DNA of 64,000 nt from Limnomonas spitsbergensis (GCA_037349105.1 JAYJMM010000119.1:7869068-7933067); one strand, 5' to 3'. Positions 1 to 10,993 are shown, counted from the stretch's first letter. The notes: generated by a model not told the origin, from the sequence alone. A program made the numbers and translations.

Positions 1-2823
1 GTGCACCCTCTGTACCCCTGAGACAGGCCCCATGATGCCCCCTGCACCCTCTGTTCCCCCGAGACAGACCCCATGCTGCCCCCTGCACCCTCTGTACCCC
101 TAAAACAGCCCCCCTGATGCCCCCTGCACCCTCTGTTCCCCTGAGACAGGCACCCTGATGCCCCATGCACCCTCTGTACCCCTGAGAAAGGCCCCCTGAT
201 GCCCCCTGCACCCTCTGTACCCCTGAGACAGCCCCCCTGATGCCCCCTGTACCCTCTGTACCCCTGAGACAGGCCCCATGCTGCACCCTGCGCCCTCTGT
301 ACCCCTGAGACAGGCCCTATGCTGCCCCTTGCACCCTCTGTACCCCTGAGACAGGCCCCCTGATGCCCCCTGTACCCTAAGTACCCCTAAGGCAGCCCCC
401 CTGATGCCCCCTGTACCCTCTGTACCCCTGAGACAGGCCCCCTGATGCCCCCTGCACCCTCTGTACCCCTGAGACAGGCCCCCTGATGCCCCCTGTACCT
501 TCTGTACCCCTGAGACAGGCCCCCTGATGCCCCCTGCACCCTCTGTACCCCTGAGACAGGCCCCATGATGCCCCCGGCACCCTCTGCACCCCTGAGACAG
601 CCCCCCTGATGCCCCCTGTACCCTCTGTACCCCTGAGACAGGCCCCCTGGTGCCCCCTGCACCCTCTGTACCCCTTAGACAGGCCCCCTGATGCGCCCTG
701 CACCCTCTGTTCCCCTGAGACAGACCCCCTGATGCCCCCTGCACCCTCTGTACCCCTGAGACAGGCCCATTGCTGCTCCCTGCGCCCTCTGTACCCCTAA
801 GACAGCCCCCCTGATTCCCCCTGCACCCTCTGTTCCCCTGAGACAGGCCCCCTGATGCCCCCTGCACCCTCTGTACCCCTGAGACAGCCCCCCTGATGCC
901 CCCTGCACCCTCTGTACCCCTTAGACAGCCCCCCTGATGCCCCCTGCACCCTCTGTACCCCTGAGACAGGCCCCCTGATGCCCCCTGCACCCTCTGTACC
1001 CCTAAAACAGCCCCCCTGATGCCCCCTGCACCCTCTGTTCCCCTGAGACAGGCACCCTGATGCCCCCTGCACCCTCTGTACCCCTGAGACAGCCCCCCTG
1101 ATGCCCCCTGCACCCTCTGTACCCCTGAGACAGCCCCCCTGATGCCCCCTGTACCCTCTGTACCCCTGAGACAGGCCCCATGCTGCACCCTGTACCCTCT
1201 GTACCCCTGAGACAGGCCCCATGCTGCCCCCTTGCACCCTCTGTACCCCTGAGACAGGCCCCATGCTGCCCCCTGTACCCTCTGTACCCCTGAGACATGC
1301 CCCCTGATGCCCCCTGTACCCTCTGTACCCCTGAGACAGGCCCCATGATGCCCCCTGCACCCTCTGTACCCCTGAGACAGGCCCCATGATGCCCCCTGCA
1401 CCCTCTGTACCCCTGAGACAGGCCCCCTGATGCCCCCTGTACCCTCTGTACCCCTGAGACAGGCCCCATGATGCCCCCTGTACCCCTGAGACATGCCCCA
1501 TGCTGCCCCCTTGCACCCTCTGTACCCCTGAGACAGGCCCCATGATGCCCCTGGCACCCTATGCACCCCTGAGACAGCCCCCCTGATGCCCCCTGTACCC
1601 TCTGTACCCCTGAGACAGGCCCCCTGGTGCCCCATGCACCCTCTGTACCCCTTAGACAGGCCCCCTGATGCGCCCTGCACCCTCTGTTCCCCTGAGACAG
1701 ACCCCCTGATGCCCCCTGCACCCTCTGTACCACTTAAACAGGCCTCCTGATGTCCCCTGCACCCTCTGTACCCCTTACACAGGCCCCCTGATGCCCCGTG
1801 CACCCTCTGTACCCCTGAGACAGGCCCCCTGATGCCCCGTGCACCCTCTGTACCCCTGAGACAGGCCCCCTGATGCCCCCTGCACCCTCTGTTCCCCTGA
1901 GACAGACCCCATGCTGCCCCCTGCACCCTCTGTACCCCTTAGACAGGCCCCCTGATGCCCCCTGCACCCTCTGTACCCCTGATACAGGCCCCCTGATGCC
2001 CCCTGCACCCTCTGTACCCCTGAGACAGGCCCCCTGATGCCCCCTGCACCCTATGTACCCCTAAGACAGGCCCCCTGATGCCCCCTGCACCCTCTGTACC
2101 CCTGAGACAGGGCCCATTGCTGCCCCCTGCACCCTCTGTACCCTTGAGACAGGCCCCATGCTGCCCCTTGCACCCTCTGTACCCCTGAGACAGGCCCCCT
2201 GATGCCCCCTGTACCCTAAGTACCCCTAAGACAGCCCCCCTGATGCCCCCTGTACCCTCTGTACCCCTGAGACAGGCCCCCTGATGCCCCCTGCACCCTC
2301 TGTACCCCTGAGACAGGCCTACTGATGCCCCCTGTACCCTCTGTACCCCTGAGACAGGCCCCCTGATGCCCCCTGCACCCTCTGTACCCCTGAGACAGGC
2401 CCCCTGATGCCCCCGGCACCCTCTGCACCCCTGAGACAGCCCCCCTGATGCCCCCTGTACCCTCTGTACCCCTGAGACAGGCCCCCTGGTGCCCCCTGCA
2501 CCCTCTGTACCCCTGAGACAGGCCCCCTGATGCGCCCTGCACCCTCAGTTCCCCTGAGACAGACCCCCTGATGCCCCCTGCACCCTCTGTACCCCTTAGA
2601 CAGGCCTCCTGATGTCCCCTGCACCCTCTGTACCCCTGAGACAGGCCCCCTGATGCCCCCTGCACCCTCTGTACCCCTTAGACAGGCCCCATGCTGCCCC
2701 CTGCACCCTCTGTACCCCTGAGACAGGCCCCCTGATGCCCCCTGCACCCTCTGTACCCCTTAGACAGGCCCCATGCTGCCCCCTGCACCCTCTGTACCCC
2801 TGAGACAGGCCCCCTGATGCCCC
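1..2823. repeat. 41-bp C-rich minisatellite, left array (right end)
   Basis: About 69 tandem copies of a 41-bp unit; a typical unit runs from CTGATGCCCCCTGCACCC through TCTGTACCCC to TGAGACAGGCCCC. The unit is about half C on the plus strand and its consensus has no CpG. Units differ at recurrent sites: CTGATG or CATGATG or CATGCTG, TGCACCC or TGTACCC, and TGAGACAG or TTAGACAG or TAAGACAG. The array is already running at base 1 and stops abruptly at about 2823, where GATGCCCC is followed by unrelated TTCCTCAGC. All three minus-strand frames stay open for long stretches, because 41 is not a multiple of 3 and the consensus has no minus-strand stop. The resulting glycine-rich ORFs are not called as genes. 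Confidence 0.97.
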
Positions 2824-2944
2824 TTCCTCAGCTTTTCAGTTCAGCATGCTTCTCTTCTCTCACCTTGACTCTGCTCTGCTCCGCCATCCCTTCTCCCATG
2901 TGCACCTGTGCCACCACCGATCACTGCCCTTCCTTCCCATTTTT
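2824..2944. other. Pyrimidine-rich junction between array and 49-bp repeat
   Basis: Short C/T-rich stretch linking the 41-bp array to the 49-bp minisatellite. No gene is seen. A 70-codon plus-strand ORF crossing it (2817-3029) is low-complexity and begins inside the array. Confidence 0.5.
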
Positions 2945-3411
2945 TCTCAGCACCTGTGACGGCTCCAATTTCCTTCCTTCCGATCCCCTCCCTTCACACT
3001 TGTACCGGCACCAAAATCCAGCCATCTAATCCCCTCGTCTCTCTGCACCTGTGCAGGCATTAATATCCCCTCCGTTCCCTTATTTTCTCCGCACCTGTGC
3101 CGGCGCCAATCCCCTCCCATCCCATCCCCTCTGTTCTCCGCACCTGTGCCGGCGCCAATCCCCTCCCCTCCCCTCCCCTCTGTTCTCCGCACCTGTTCCG
3201 GCGCCAATCCCCTCCCATCCCATCCCCTCTGTTCTCCGCACCTGTGCCGGCGCCAATCCCCTCCCCTCCCCTCCCCTCTGTTCTCCGCACCTGTTCCGGC
3301 GCCAATCCCCTCCCCTCCCCTCCCCTCTGTTCTCCGCACCTGTTCCGGCGCCAATCCCCTCCCATCCCATCCCCTCTGTTCTCCGCACCTGAGCCGGCGC
3401 CAATCTCCAGG
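2945..3411. repeat. 49-bp minisatellite
   Basis: Units starting CTCCGCACCTGTGCCGGCGC begin at 3087, 3136, 3185, 3234, 3283 and 3332, exactly 49 bp apart, with a partial unit at 3381. Older, diverged relatives (CAGCACCTGTGACGGCTCC at about 2949, CTGCACCTGTGCAGGC at about 3041) lie upstream, so the clean array grew out of a decayed one. Two positions switch between two states: GTGCC or GTTCC, and CCATCCCATCCCC or CCCTCCCCTCCCC. The overlapping ORFs on both strands are repeat translations and are not called. Confidence 0.9.
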
Positions 3412-4050
3412 ACATGCTTGGCTTGCATCTTGTCCCCATATGCCTGGGTCAAATGCGCTGACAAGTGCACACCTGTTGGCAGTGGCTTGACAAGGTGAAG
3501 CATGCGGCAACCTAGCTGCTGCTGCTGCATTCACGCAGCCACCCTTAGCTTAATCCAAAGGGGCTAGTCAGAGCCAACCAGTGGGCACCCTATGAACGTG
3601 ATGCCTAAGCGCAACCGTACATATATGTGTCATGGATCAGTGCTGTGCAATTGCGCCGTAATTCAGGAATCATGCATGTAATTACTCTTTCTGGTAAAGG
3701 TAGCTGAATCTGCCTTGAAAGTACGTTGACTGAAACTCAGCTACGTAATTCAGCCAGCGTAAGGACAATAATCGGCACAGCACTGGTCCAGATACATACC
3801 AATATACCATTAGCACCAAGTGCATACTACAGAGGGCATACCATGTTTTGAGGTATTGCTTGTGTTATTTCAGCAGCTCTTGTTTTTTGCCGGACTTTCC
3901 GCGGGGTGTCCAATTGCCCAACCTCTAAATCCTGTGAAACTGACATGAGCTGAACATCACATGCCTAGGTCCAGTGGCTCAGTGACATATCAACTCCAGT
4001 TCACACTTTAACGTATTCCACCCAATGTCCTCACTTTAAATGCATCCCAC
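3412..4050. other. Unassigned non-coding sequence
   Basis: No open exon with credible splice sites, no repeat and no transposon remnant was recognised here. It may be intron or intergenic DNA of the minus-strand exon next to it. Confidence 0.4.
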
Positions 4051-4144
4051 CTGCAGTCCAAACAAAGCCACCAGTGGCGTCGCCGCTACCGTCAGCATCG
4101 AGGGATTTGATCTGCAGGCCTGGCAGGCCCACTTGGTCCGCCAT
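4051..4144 (-). CDS. Candidate internal exon, unknown protein
   Basis: A 94-nt minus-strand block is bounded by a convincing acceptor (CCCATTTATTCAG at 4145-4157) and donor (GCAG|GTGGGA at 4045-4050). It reads MADQVGLPGLQIKSLDADGS followed by GDATGGFVWTA. It enters in phase 0 and leaves in phase 1. A long pyrimidine tract made by the (GCAG/GTAG)n microsatellite lies upstream of the acceptor. The DADGSGD stretch recalls a calcium-binding loop but lacks the glutamate expected at the end of an EF-hand loop, so no function is given. It could belong to the coiled-coil gene upstream, but the phases of the nearest candidate exon do not fit without another exon between them. Confidence 0.35.
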
Positions 4145-4189
4145 CTGAATAAATGGGGCAAGGTGGAATAGAGGATAGTTTGGCCAGCG

Positions 4190-4247
4190 AGCAGGCAGGC
4201 AGGTAGGCAGGCAGGTAGGTAGGCAGACAGACAGACAGGCAGACACA
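4190..4247. repeat. Tetranucleotide microsatellite (GCAG/GTAG/ACAG)n
   Basis: Imperfect tetranucleotide run GCAGGCAGGCAGGTAGGCAG and onward to AGACACAC. On the minus strand it is a polypyrimidine tract of about 55 nt, ending roughly 45 nt upstream of the acceptor of the 4051-4144 exon. Confidence 0.9.
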
Positions 4248-4640
4248 CTTCATGGGATATTGGCTGCACAGGTTCAGTAGGCCCGAGTGTGTGCGGGGGT
4301 CCTTAAGGGAGGAAGCTTGATCTGCCTTCTGGACGTGCGGAAGATGGAACGGGGAGGAAGTGAAGCGAGGTGCCTGGGGAGACGTATCAGCCATATACTG
4401 CACTGCACCTTATCGCCCCTTGAAGTGCCAGGCAGCAGGGTCCCTTATACTTTGGGGCAGATGCATCGATGCTTCAAGAAAACAAGAAATCAAGTGATCT
4501 GCAGGCATGATATAATGGGCATGTAATAATTCGGGATACAAATCTTGCATCTCACCGCCGAAACAATTCCAACACGATTCCAACACCATGTGGGGACGGA
4601 GGAGTGTCCTCATCACCTCGCAGTCTGACGTTCGGTGCAT
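4248..4640. other. Unassigned, probably intronic or intergenic
   Basis: Minus-strand ORFs of up to about 100 codons cross this stretch but show no family motif and no matching pair of splice sites. Nothing is called. Confidence 0.35.
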
Positions 4641-4682
4641 CAGCTACAATTTAGCTACAATTCAGCTACAACTCAGCTACAT
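4641..4682. repeat. Short tandem repeat CAGCTACAATT x4
   Basis: Four imperfect 11-12 bp copies in a row (CAGCTACAATT, TAGCTACAATT, CAGCTACAACT, CAGCTACAT). Confidence 0.85.
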
Positions 4683-4819
4683 CGAGGCCTACGGTGGAGT
4701 CGGCTTGATGCAGCAAGCCCGTGCTTCTTGGCCCATCAGTCGAAAGCTGTTCCATGTTTGATTCCCACCGACACGGTCACGGCTGCCTGGCTGCCTGCCA
4801 AAGATGGTCTGGAACTCAC

Positions 4820-6162
4820 ACAAATAGACAAATGCACTTCCCTGCAGCTGTGCAGTCACTAGGGACTGGTTGGCCTGAGATGTTCGCCATGTGTCACTTT
4901 TCTGACCTACCTTTACCTGCGCCATGAGGCTTGCAGATTCTTGCTGGAGCAGAAGTATCTCGACCCTGGAGATCTCATTGTGGCATACTGACTGCCGCAA
5001 GAGGGGGAAAGGCAGGGGGCAAAATCTTTGCATCGATACAAAAAAATCAACAGAGTTTTGGAAATTGAGCTGGATGTCTAGAGTGACGGAATGGCAGGGC
5101 TGAGATCCGTCGTGCACATTTGAACTGTCAATCTACTCTCCATGCAGTTTGAAAGTGCAACATACAGCAACAGGCTGGTTCTTGGGCCCCTGGCTGGGAC
5201 AGAGAACACACAGATGTTCAAATTTGAATTCAACAATAAAGACGTACCCTGGCATACTTCTATAGCCACTGATTCTTCTCGTTGACGCCCTTGTCCAGTT
5301 CCTGTTTCCAAAACCGCACCTCTTTCTCCAGTTGCTGCAGAACATTCCGAAGAGAGCAGCGTCAGCATAATGTGTCTTGCTTCGACTGTGTTCATAGCCT
5401 CACAATCTGAATCCCCCCATGAAACGCACACTGGGCTAGTTACCTCGATGCCATTTCGACGCGACCCTCCAATACCGAGAAACGGCATCGCATATGCCGA
5501 TGCCGACCCCCTGGTGCTGATGGACTGCAGCAATGAGTGCCTGTTCCGATTGCCGATTCTCGTCTCTACTTCTGTCACAAGGGACTGTCACGGCATCTTC
5601 AAACTTCACCGCACAGGGCGGGTCAGATGTATCGACACGTTTTAGGGGTACTGAGGTTTGACCCGCCGTCCCAACCTGGTTCACACTAGCAGTACCAACT
5701 GCAATTTGAAGTAATCTCTCTAGGAACTGCCTCGATCGACCTGGTGTGTTGCTACATCGTCAAGTGCTGTAATCAGCTTGCCATACACGGTTTATTGAGG
5801 TATGTTGCCTGTTGGGGTATCACTCATTTGAATCCGAATGGCAGTTGGATGCCAAAAACTGCCCCGTTGGGTACCAAACTTGCGGCGGCTGAGCCTGAAA
5901 AGTGGCCAAAACCCGGTTAAGGTAGAACCCTAAGTTAGTGTAGGTGGGCCATAGACGGAGGCATTGCCACCTTCCCTGGGTCATTTGGCCAATCCAACAT
6001 GCAGATATGGCCTTCCATGGGGCCCACATCAGGGCTGTCTTTGATGGATTGGAATTCCCTCCATACCTGTCTGATTGCTATGATGTCTGGTGATTCAGAG
6101 AGCCTGAGAGTAGCTCATTAAGACTTTACACCCAATTGCTGCACCATTTCCCACTCCAGAGG
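4820..6162 (-). CDS. Coiled-coil protein, partial multi-exon gene model
   Basis: Inferred minus-strand exons are 6132-6162 (PLEWEMVQQL), 5444-5571 (VETRIGNRNRHSLLQS... ending SRRNGIE), 5289-5334 (QLEKEVRFWKQELDK), 4917-4987 (VCHNEISRVEILLLQQESAS) and 4820-4874 (ANQSLVTAQLQ). Junction phases match throughout: 0 to 1, 1 to 0, 0 to 1, 1 to 0. Donors GTAACT (5438-5443), GTAAAG (4911-4916) and GTGAGT (4814-4819) and acceptors such as AAATTTGCAG and GTTCTGCAG look good. One junction needs a GC donor (GCGTCA, 5283-5288), because the open frame otherwise meets TAG nine codons after QELDK. The leucine and charge spacing suggests a coiled coil; no family was recognised. Neither the start nor the stop codon was located. 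A competing open frame crosses 5436-5684 but joins less well. Confidence 0.42.
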
Positions 6163-7929
6163 CTGCAAATTTGGGGCAAAGGTGGCTTGTCAGGAAGCCA
6201 TGCCCCTTGCCCCATGCAGCCCCTCAGCCATGCAAGCTCCCATATCACTGCCACTGAGTTCCAGAACGCCATAAGTCAGGTATCCACTCTTTATTCACGC
6301 ATCTTGATTTTCATGTCCTTTATTCCAGGCCCCCCTCCTTATCTGAGCTGAGCCAGCCAGATCTGCCGAGGACTGGTTTTGCGAGAGGATGGAAAAAAAC
6401 AGCACTGGTGGTTTCAGAGCCACAACCCTAGGCTTTACAGCAGGTAGTACTTCAGCTATGGAGGCCAGCACTGCAATATAACATCCTCAAAAAATTAGAG
6501 GCAGGCCCCTCAGCATGGCCAAGTTATCTCAAAACATAAATTTATTGGAGTTGGTGATTCTGTCAAGTGGACTCCTTAAGCCCATTGTGTTTGCGTTTGA
6601 TTATCTCAAGGGACAGTTGGTGCCTACCAGTATTAGTGCACTGCTAGCAATCAGATTAGAGCACAGTCAATGTGTTATTGATATCAAGTCATGACCTAAC
6701 CTCCTTGCACTGCTGGGCCTGTCCACGTTTTTACGATACATATGACCCGCCCTGCACGTTGCGTGAACGGGCTGAGGCCGGGGATTGAGGCCCCATCCTT
6801 GTCACATGCCAGTCCTCCAGTTACCCTGGCATCAAAGCTGTTGTTTTACTGTTTTAAAAAATACATGGAAAGTAGATGTCATGCAGTAAATCAGAATCGC
6901 CATGATTTGTAAAGCATAGATGTTTTACTCTGATCTGGGAGCTTGAGGCTTCAAAATGAATCTCAGCTAGCTCATTTCAACAGGGATTCGCACTTGCCGA
7001 TCCCTGCCCCTGCCAACAGGGCTTACTCCTGCAGACGAGCTGACTATGGTGCAACAGGATCTGGTCATGCCGCCCAGGCGCCCAGTGGCATCAGCCACGT
7101 GGGTTTTTTATCATATCAGCCCTGCTTCCGGAGGCGTCACTCCATGCATCCCTTGCTCAATGTACTTACAGCATACCTCGCTTGACATCCTTACCAACAT
7201 TTGGACAGATGTATGTGCGGCAACTGTGGAGGCCATGGCATGGGGGCGTCGGCAACTATGGGCGCTCCTTCTGTTGGCGACTTGGCGTCAAGGGATCGGG
7301 TGAGCAGGCAGGGGGAACGTGGTGTTGCAACCTGCACACCGAGTGCAAATGCACTTTAGTCCTAGCTTAAGTTGGTAAAAGCACCTCCTCGCTCTGTACC
7401 GTACTGTCTGTGCCTCCTTGGTTAGGATGCGGTACCGTGTACAGTATCATCCATAACACAGTCTAGATGTGCATGACATGTACATCAGAACCGTATACCA
7501 GACTATCTCAAGGCCTAGTAGCTTCCAGAATGCTTCATACCCCTCACTTAGAACGAAGCTTTTTGAACATGGATGATGATAGATCCGGTAGTGTGAGCAG
7601 AACTTGGTTTAATCCACTCAGGGAAAAGGTTTACAAGTACTGCGACTCATTTTAAATAGGAATGTTTGGTATCCAGGAGGATCATGTCCCCGAGATGATA
7701 TTAAACATCTCTATGGTTTTGGTCGGTATAGAGCTTCTGACGCTGCTGAGCGGCAACTCGAAATTTCGGAGCCTCTGATAAACCTACATAATTTTTCCTG
7801 TGAATGCGGAAGAGGTATAGGTGTTTTTGCACTAGTGGGAATAACTGAAAGGTAGGCATGGATCACGTCCATGATTTTCAGCTGTAGATTAACAGGTGCC
7901 CCATCTTGTGTGCTCAAGATGACCAACAT
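6163..7929. other. Unassigned sequence
   Basis: Small ORFs of 60-90 codons occur on both strands (for example 6943-7185, 7046-7303 and 7711-7929) without recognisable motifs or paired splice sites. The last few hundred bases could hold the decayed 3' end of the gypsy element just to the right, but no long terminal repeat was recognised. Confidence 0.35.
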
Positions 7930-9695
7930 CGTGTCTTCATGTCTTCCATAACTCGATTGACTCCCTCAGTTTGACAAGCACTTTGAGGGTGAAATAATGC
8001 AGTAGATAGAGCGGCTGTGACTGGTACCATTAGTGTGAATCATTGCTGTCCAGAATTCACATGTAAAGACAGAGCCTCAATCCAAAACCATGTCAATGAG
8101 AAGGCCGTGCAATTCGTACTGTATCCATGTAGCTGAGCTAGCTGTCAATAGTGGATCAAGTAAGAGCAAAATGGACAATATTTAGTGAGTCAGCAGACAA
8201 ACACAATGCTGACGTCAGAACCTTTCCTGGTATGCGTTAGGGACCTGTTGAATAAAATCCAGGTTCACCGTGTCCATCCACTGGGGCTGTGGGTACTGCC
8301 AACGGCTGCTATAAGCCGCAGCTGGCTGGTAGCTGGTTTACACTTTTATTTTTTTGTCAGCAAACACACGAGGCTGGTAGGATACCACTGTATGGTCAGG
8401 GGGGATGGTGCATCATCCCACAGAGGATGTGTTTACGAAATTCATCATCATGCAGGACCGTCAGTTGATGGTTTCTCCCCCACAGGCCATCTCTGTGACT
8501 GAGTTTTCTTTACCAGGAAAACCAGACTATGCATCATTTGCATAGCCTTGTTGCAAGAGTTGAGTGGTATTTGTCTCTATATCAGTACTGGGCATCATTC
8601 CCCAGACGTTGCATTTCGACGTCATTGCAGAGGTGTCGAAAGTATCAGCTGTTTCCGTTGGTAGACCCTGAAAGAGAGAAAGAAAGAAAACTATACTCCT
8701 CAGGGGCGTGAGGGTTATGGAAACAGTATGGCATGGACGGAGGCCGCCCCCGCGCCGTTACCATTATGGTGGACCTTATGAATATTTTCAGCAATTGTCT
8801 CCAAATCAGGGGACCCCACTGTCTTCCATCTTCGCCTTTATTTGGATAAGGCTTTTCTGGCAGTAGAAAGGGCGAAAGGCTCTACCTCGGGTCTCGATCA
8901 TGGCCAGAGCCAGAGTCCCGTGAAATGCTGGGTGTCGGGACAGATGATCAGGAACGTTTGTAATGCCCCCTGCCGCCATTCTCATTTAAATTTAGATGGC
9001 TGGAAAGATTATTTCCACCGACACTGTTTTTGCGAGAGGGTCGGCTGTGTCTGCTGATGAATGAGAGGATTATAATGATTGATGAGTCATTCCTTTGAGA
9101 TGAATCCCCTCTATCTCATTAGGAAGGCCTTGTTCAAAAAGTGTGGACGGTACTAGCCCATATGTCTTGGTCGCCTGTACCGTAGTCCAATTAAGCTCAG
9201 CATAAGTTATATTAGGGCTCTCAAGAGCTCTGGGTCGGCCAGCTTGGAGCGGAGGGGCTGGCCTTGCCTCCTTCTGCATATCTTGATCCAATGCACCAAC
9301 AGCTACAGGCCGGATGCACTGACATGGCATACAAATTACTATACCATCTCAGACCCACTTGCTTTAGGAACGCTTCAAAGGGCCATTTAGCTATTTACCG
9401 CTGAGCGGCAATAGTACCCGCCAGGAGTGCCACTCCAGGACCGTTTCATTATATTATTACATGGGGATTATGAAGCCCAGATGGCATTATAATGATGAGG
9501 ACAAAGCAGTAAAGCATTGGTAGCTTGGGGCCAGATTGAGGTCTCTTGCTAGCAGGCATTAGCTTAAGCCGGTGCCAATTTTTGAACGGAAGATTTCTAG
9601 AGGGCAGCGCTGACTAGGCTGAGCTTGGAGCAAAGGAGCACCCCTTGTTTATTTTTAGTGCGGTTTAACTAGACTTAAGATCCATCGTGGTCTAC
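7930..9695 (-). mobile_element. Decayed Ty3/gypsy retrotransposon (RT-RNase H-integrase remnants)
   Basis: Reading right to left on the minus strand and switching frame repeatedly, the order RT, RNase H, integrase of a Ty3/gypsy pol is visible. At about 9670-9692 there is TMDLKSS (the DLKSGY block of RT). At 9450-9498 there is MPSGLHNP (the MPFGLxNAP block). At 9176-9245 there is ALESPNITYAELNWTT (RNase H). At about 8998-9055 there is QTQPTLSQKQCRW, followed at 8919-8968 by NVPDHLSRHPAF (the end of RNase H and linker). At about 8270-8335 there is QPLAVPTAP, followed by VNLDFIQQVP at 8220-8275 (integrase start). At 7930-8010 there is STALFHPQSACQTEGVNRV (integrase end). Many stops and frameshifts, and the absence of the YxDD region, show it is dead and internally deleted. 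No LTRs, primer site or gag were identified. Confidence 0.75.
8670..8766 (-). mobile_element. SINE/introner-like short element, copy A
   Basis: Minus-strand sequence starts at or just before GGTAACGGCGCGG, contains CATAACCCTCACGCCCC and ends in a TTTTCTTTCTTTCTCTCTTT tail. It is closely related to the elements at 16561 and 10303. It interrupts the gypsy relic between its RNase H and integrase parts. Possible decayed target duplications flank it: TGGTAGACCCT (8659-8669) and TGGTGGACCT (8767-8776). Its minus strand also looks like a tiny intron: GTAACG at one end and CTCTTTCAG at the other. Confidence 0.65.
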
Positions 9696-10302
9696 AGCTA
9701 TGAGGGCTGGGTGCAACACTGCAACACGCTTTGCTGCTTGGGCCTCGGGCCAAGGGCCTTGCCGATCATTAAATACTTTCTGCCGGTCATGCAAAGTTTC
9801 AGTTCTTCCCTAGGCATCAGACCACTGGTGGGTGTCCCACAGTCCACAAGCTGACTGTGGTTTCTTGGTTAACTGTGAACCTGCTGTGTCTGCTGGCTGT
9901 TCTTAAGTTTAATCCAGGTGTTAGTTCCTGAACTGGATTGTGGGCACAAATCCTTGCGGGTAAATGTCCACCTCTTGGCTTCCAAGGGACTGAACATACC
10001 GTAAAAACGGGTAGACTTCGCTCAGAATTGATTAATGATTGGGGGTGCGCGGACATGGATGTGCGCTACTGTAATATTCATTCACAAATTGCCGCTGCTC
10101 AGCGTGTCAGCCAGGTGAAATTAATAGCATCGTACCTGATGCGCGGCGTCAACGGAAATGATATACGAACTGTTTTTGGCTGCGCGACATAATTTCGAAT
10201 TGTTCTTGGGGGGATGCACGGACCCTACAGTCATTTTTTTTACTGTATTCTGAAAATCTTGATCAGCCTGGATGTGGGCCACCAGGGTTTGCACTGCCGT
10301 AC
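9696..10302. other. Unassigned; one 84-codon plus-strand ORF
   Basis: No family motif or repeat was recognised. ORF 9938-10192 on the plus strand, ending LMRGVNGNDIRTVFGCAT, has no supporting context. The right part could include lost 5' sequence of the gypsy element, but no gag or protease motif is visible. Confidence 0.3.
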
Positions 10303-10387
10303 AGAAAGAAAGAAAACTACGCCCCGTGGGACTGGCAAGAGGCGTGAAAGTTTAGGAAACAGCCGAAGCCACGTTTGCGCCATTACC
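10303..10387 (-). mobile_element. SINE/introner-like short element, copy B (divergent)
   Basis: Minus strand runs from GGTAATGGCGCAAACGTGGC through TTTCACGCC and GGGGCGTAG to TTTTCTTTCTTTCTGT. The start, the TCACGCC box and the GCGTAGTTTTCTTTCTTTC tail align with copies A and C; a central stretch of about 12 bp is missing and about 10 bp are added before the tail. No certain target-site duplication was found. On the minus strand a CAG lies a few bases past the tail, so it also resembles an intron. Confidence 0.6.
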
Positions 10388-10993
10388 GAACGAGACCATC
10401 ACAGTGGCATGGACTGCTGAATAAATGTGAAGTGGTTGCAGCCATGAGGCAGCTCTGTCTATGTCCCTGTTCAAGCTCTTTATTTTATAAACATGTTGTG
10501 GATAAGCAGGTAGGATTTGCGCTGCCATGAGTGTATCATCAGTAACAAGTAGTAGGGAAAAGTGGCCTGAGCCATAAATAAAGCCACTTAGCTGGCTGGC
10601 TGGCTGGCTTGGGCCATTAGGTCAGTTCGCTGGCTGGCTGGCTGGCTTGGGCAATTAAGTCAGTTGGCTGGCTGCTAGCCGATGACTAGCCTACAGCTGA
10701 TATTTTGATTCCGTTAATTTACAATGGCAACCGTACTAACCTAACAGTTAATAACTACTGGTACTTTTACTGTAGGGATATCACATAATAGTTTGCGAGC
10801 ACTGGACCCGTTGGATTGCCCCCTAAATCACGTTATGAAACTTTGCATGACTTCAAAGCTTATAATAATCCAATTCACAGTTCCGTGGACCATACATTAG
10901 TCCCACCGGATATTTTCCACGCGAACATGCATCACAGCTAGATAATAGTTGCAACATACAGTATATACAAATGAACCTCAACCAAGCATCCAT
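10388..10993. other. Non-coding interval containing a 38-bp tandem dimer
   Basis: Apart from the CTGG-rich repeat at 10591-10677, nothing was recognised. The right end lies just past the stop codon of the secreted-protein gene and should hold its 3' untranslated region. Confidence 0.4.
10591..10677. repeat. 38-bp tandem dimer built on (GCTG)n
   Basis: Two 38-bp copies (10591-10628 and 10629-10666) each consist of four to five GCTG repeats followed by GCTTGGGCCATTAGGTCAGTT or its near copy GCTTGGGCAATTAAGTCAGTT. A third truncated copy follows. Confidence 0.9.

Noticed and set aside
1..2823. Telomeric or rDNA origin of the 41-bp repeat
   Set aside because: No TTAGGG- or TTTAGGG-type units and no rRNA sequence were found in or near the arrays.
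4740..4800. tRNA-like box B (GTTTGATTCCC)
   Set aside because: No acceptor stem, anticodon arm or box A at the right distance was found on either strand.
5436..5684. 82-codon minus-strand ORF (with FEDAVTVPCDRSRDENRQ) as the true frame of this exon
   Set aside because: Its onward join is less protein-like than the alternative frame, which links in phase to QLEKEVRFWKQELDK. It is kept only as a competing reading.
8842..9057. 71-codon plus-strand ORF
   Set aside because: It lies antisense to the RNase H remnant of the gypsy element and has no independent support.
10290..10400. Target-site duplication around copy B
   Set aside because: The flanks (ACTGCCGTAC and ATTACCGAAC) are only loosely similar and overlap the element end, so no duplication is claimed.
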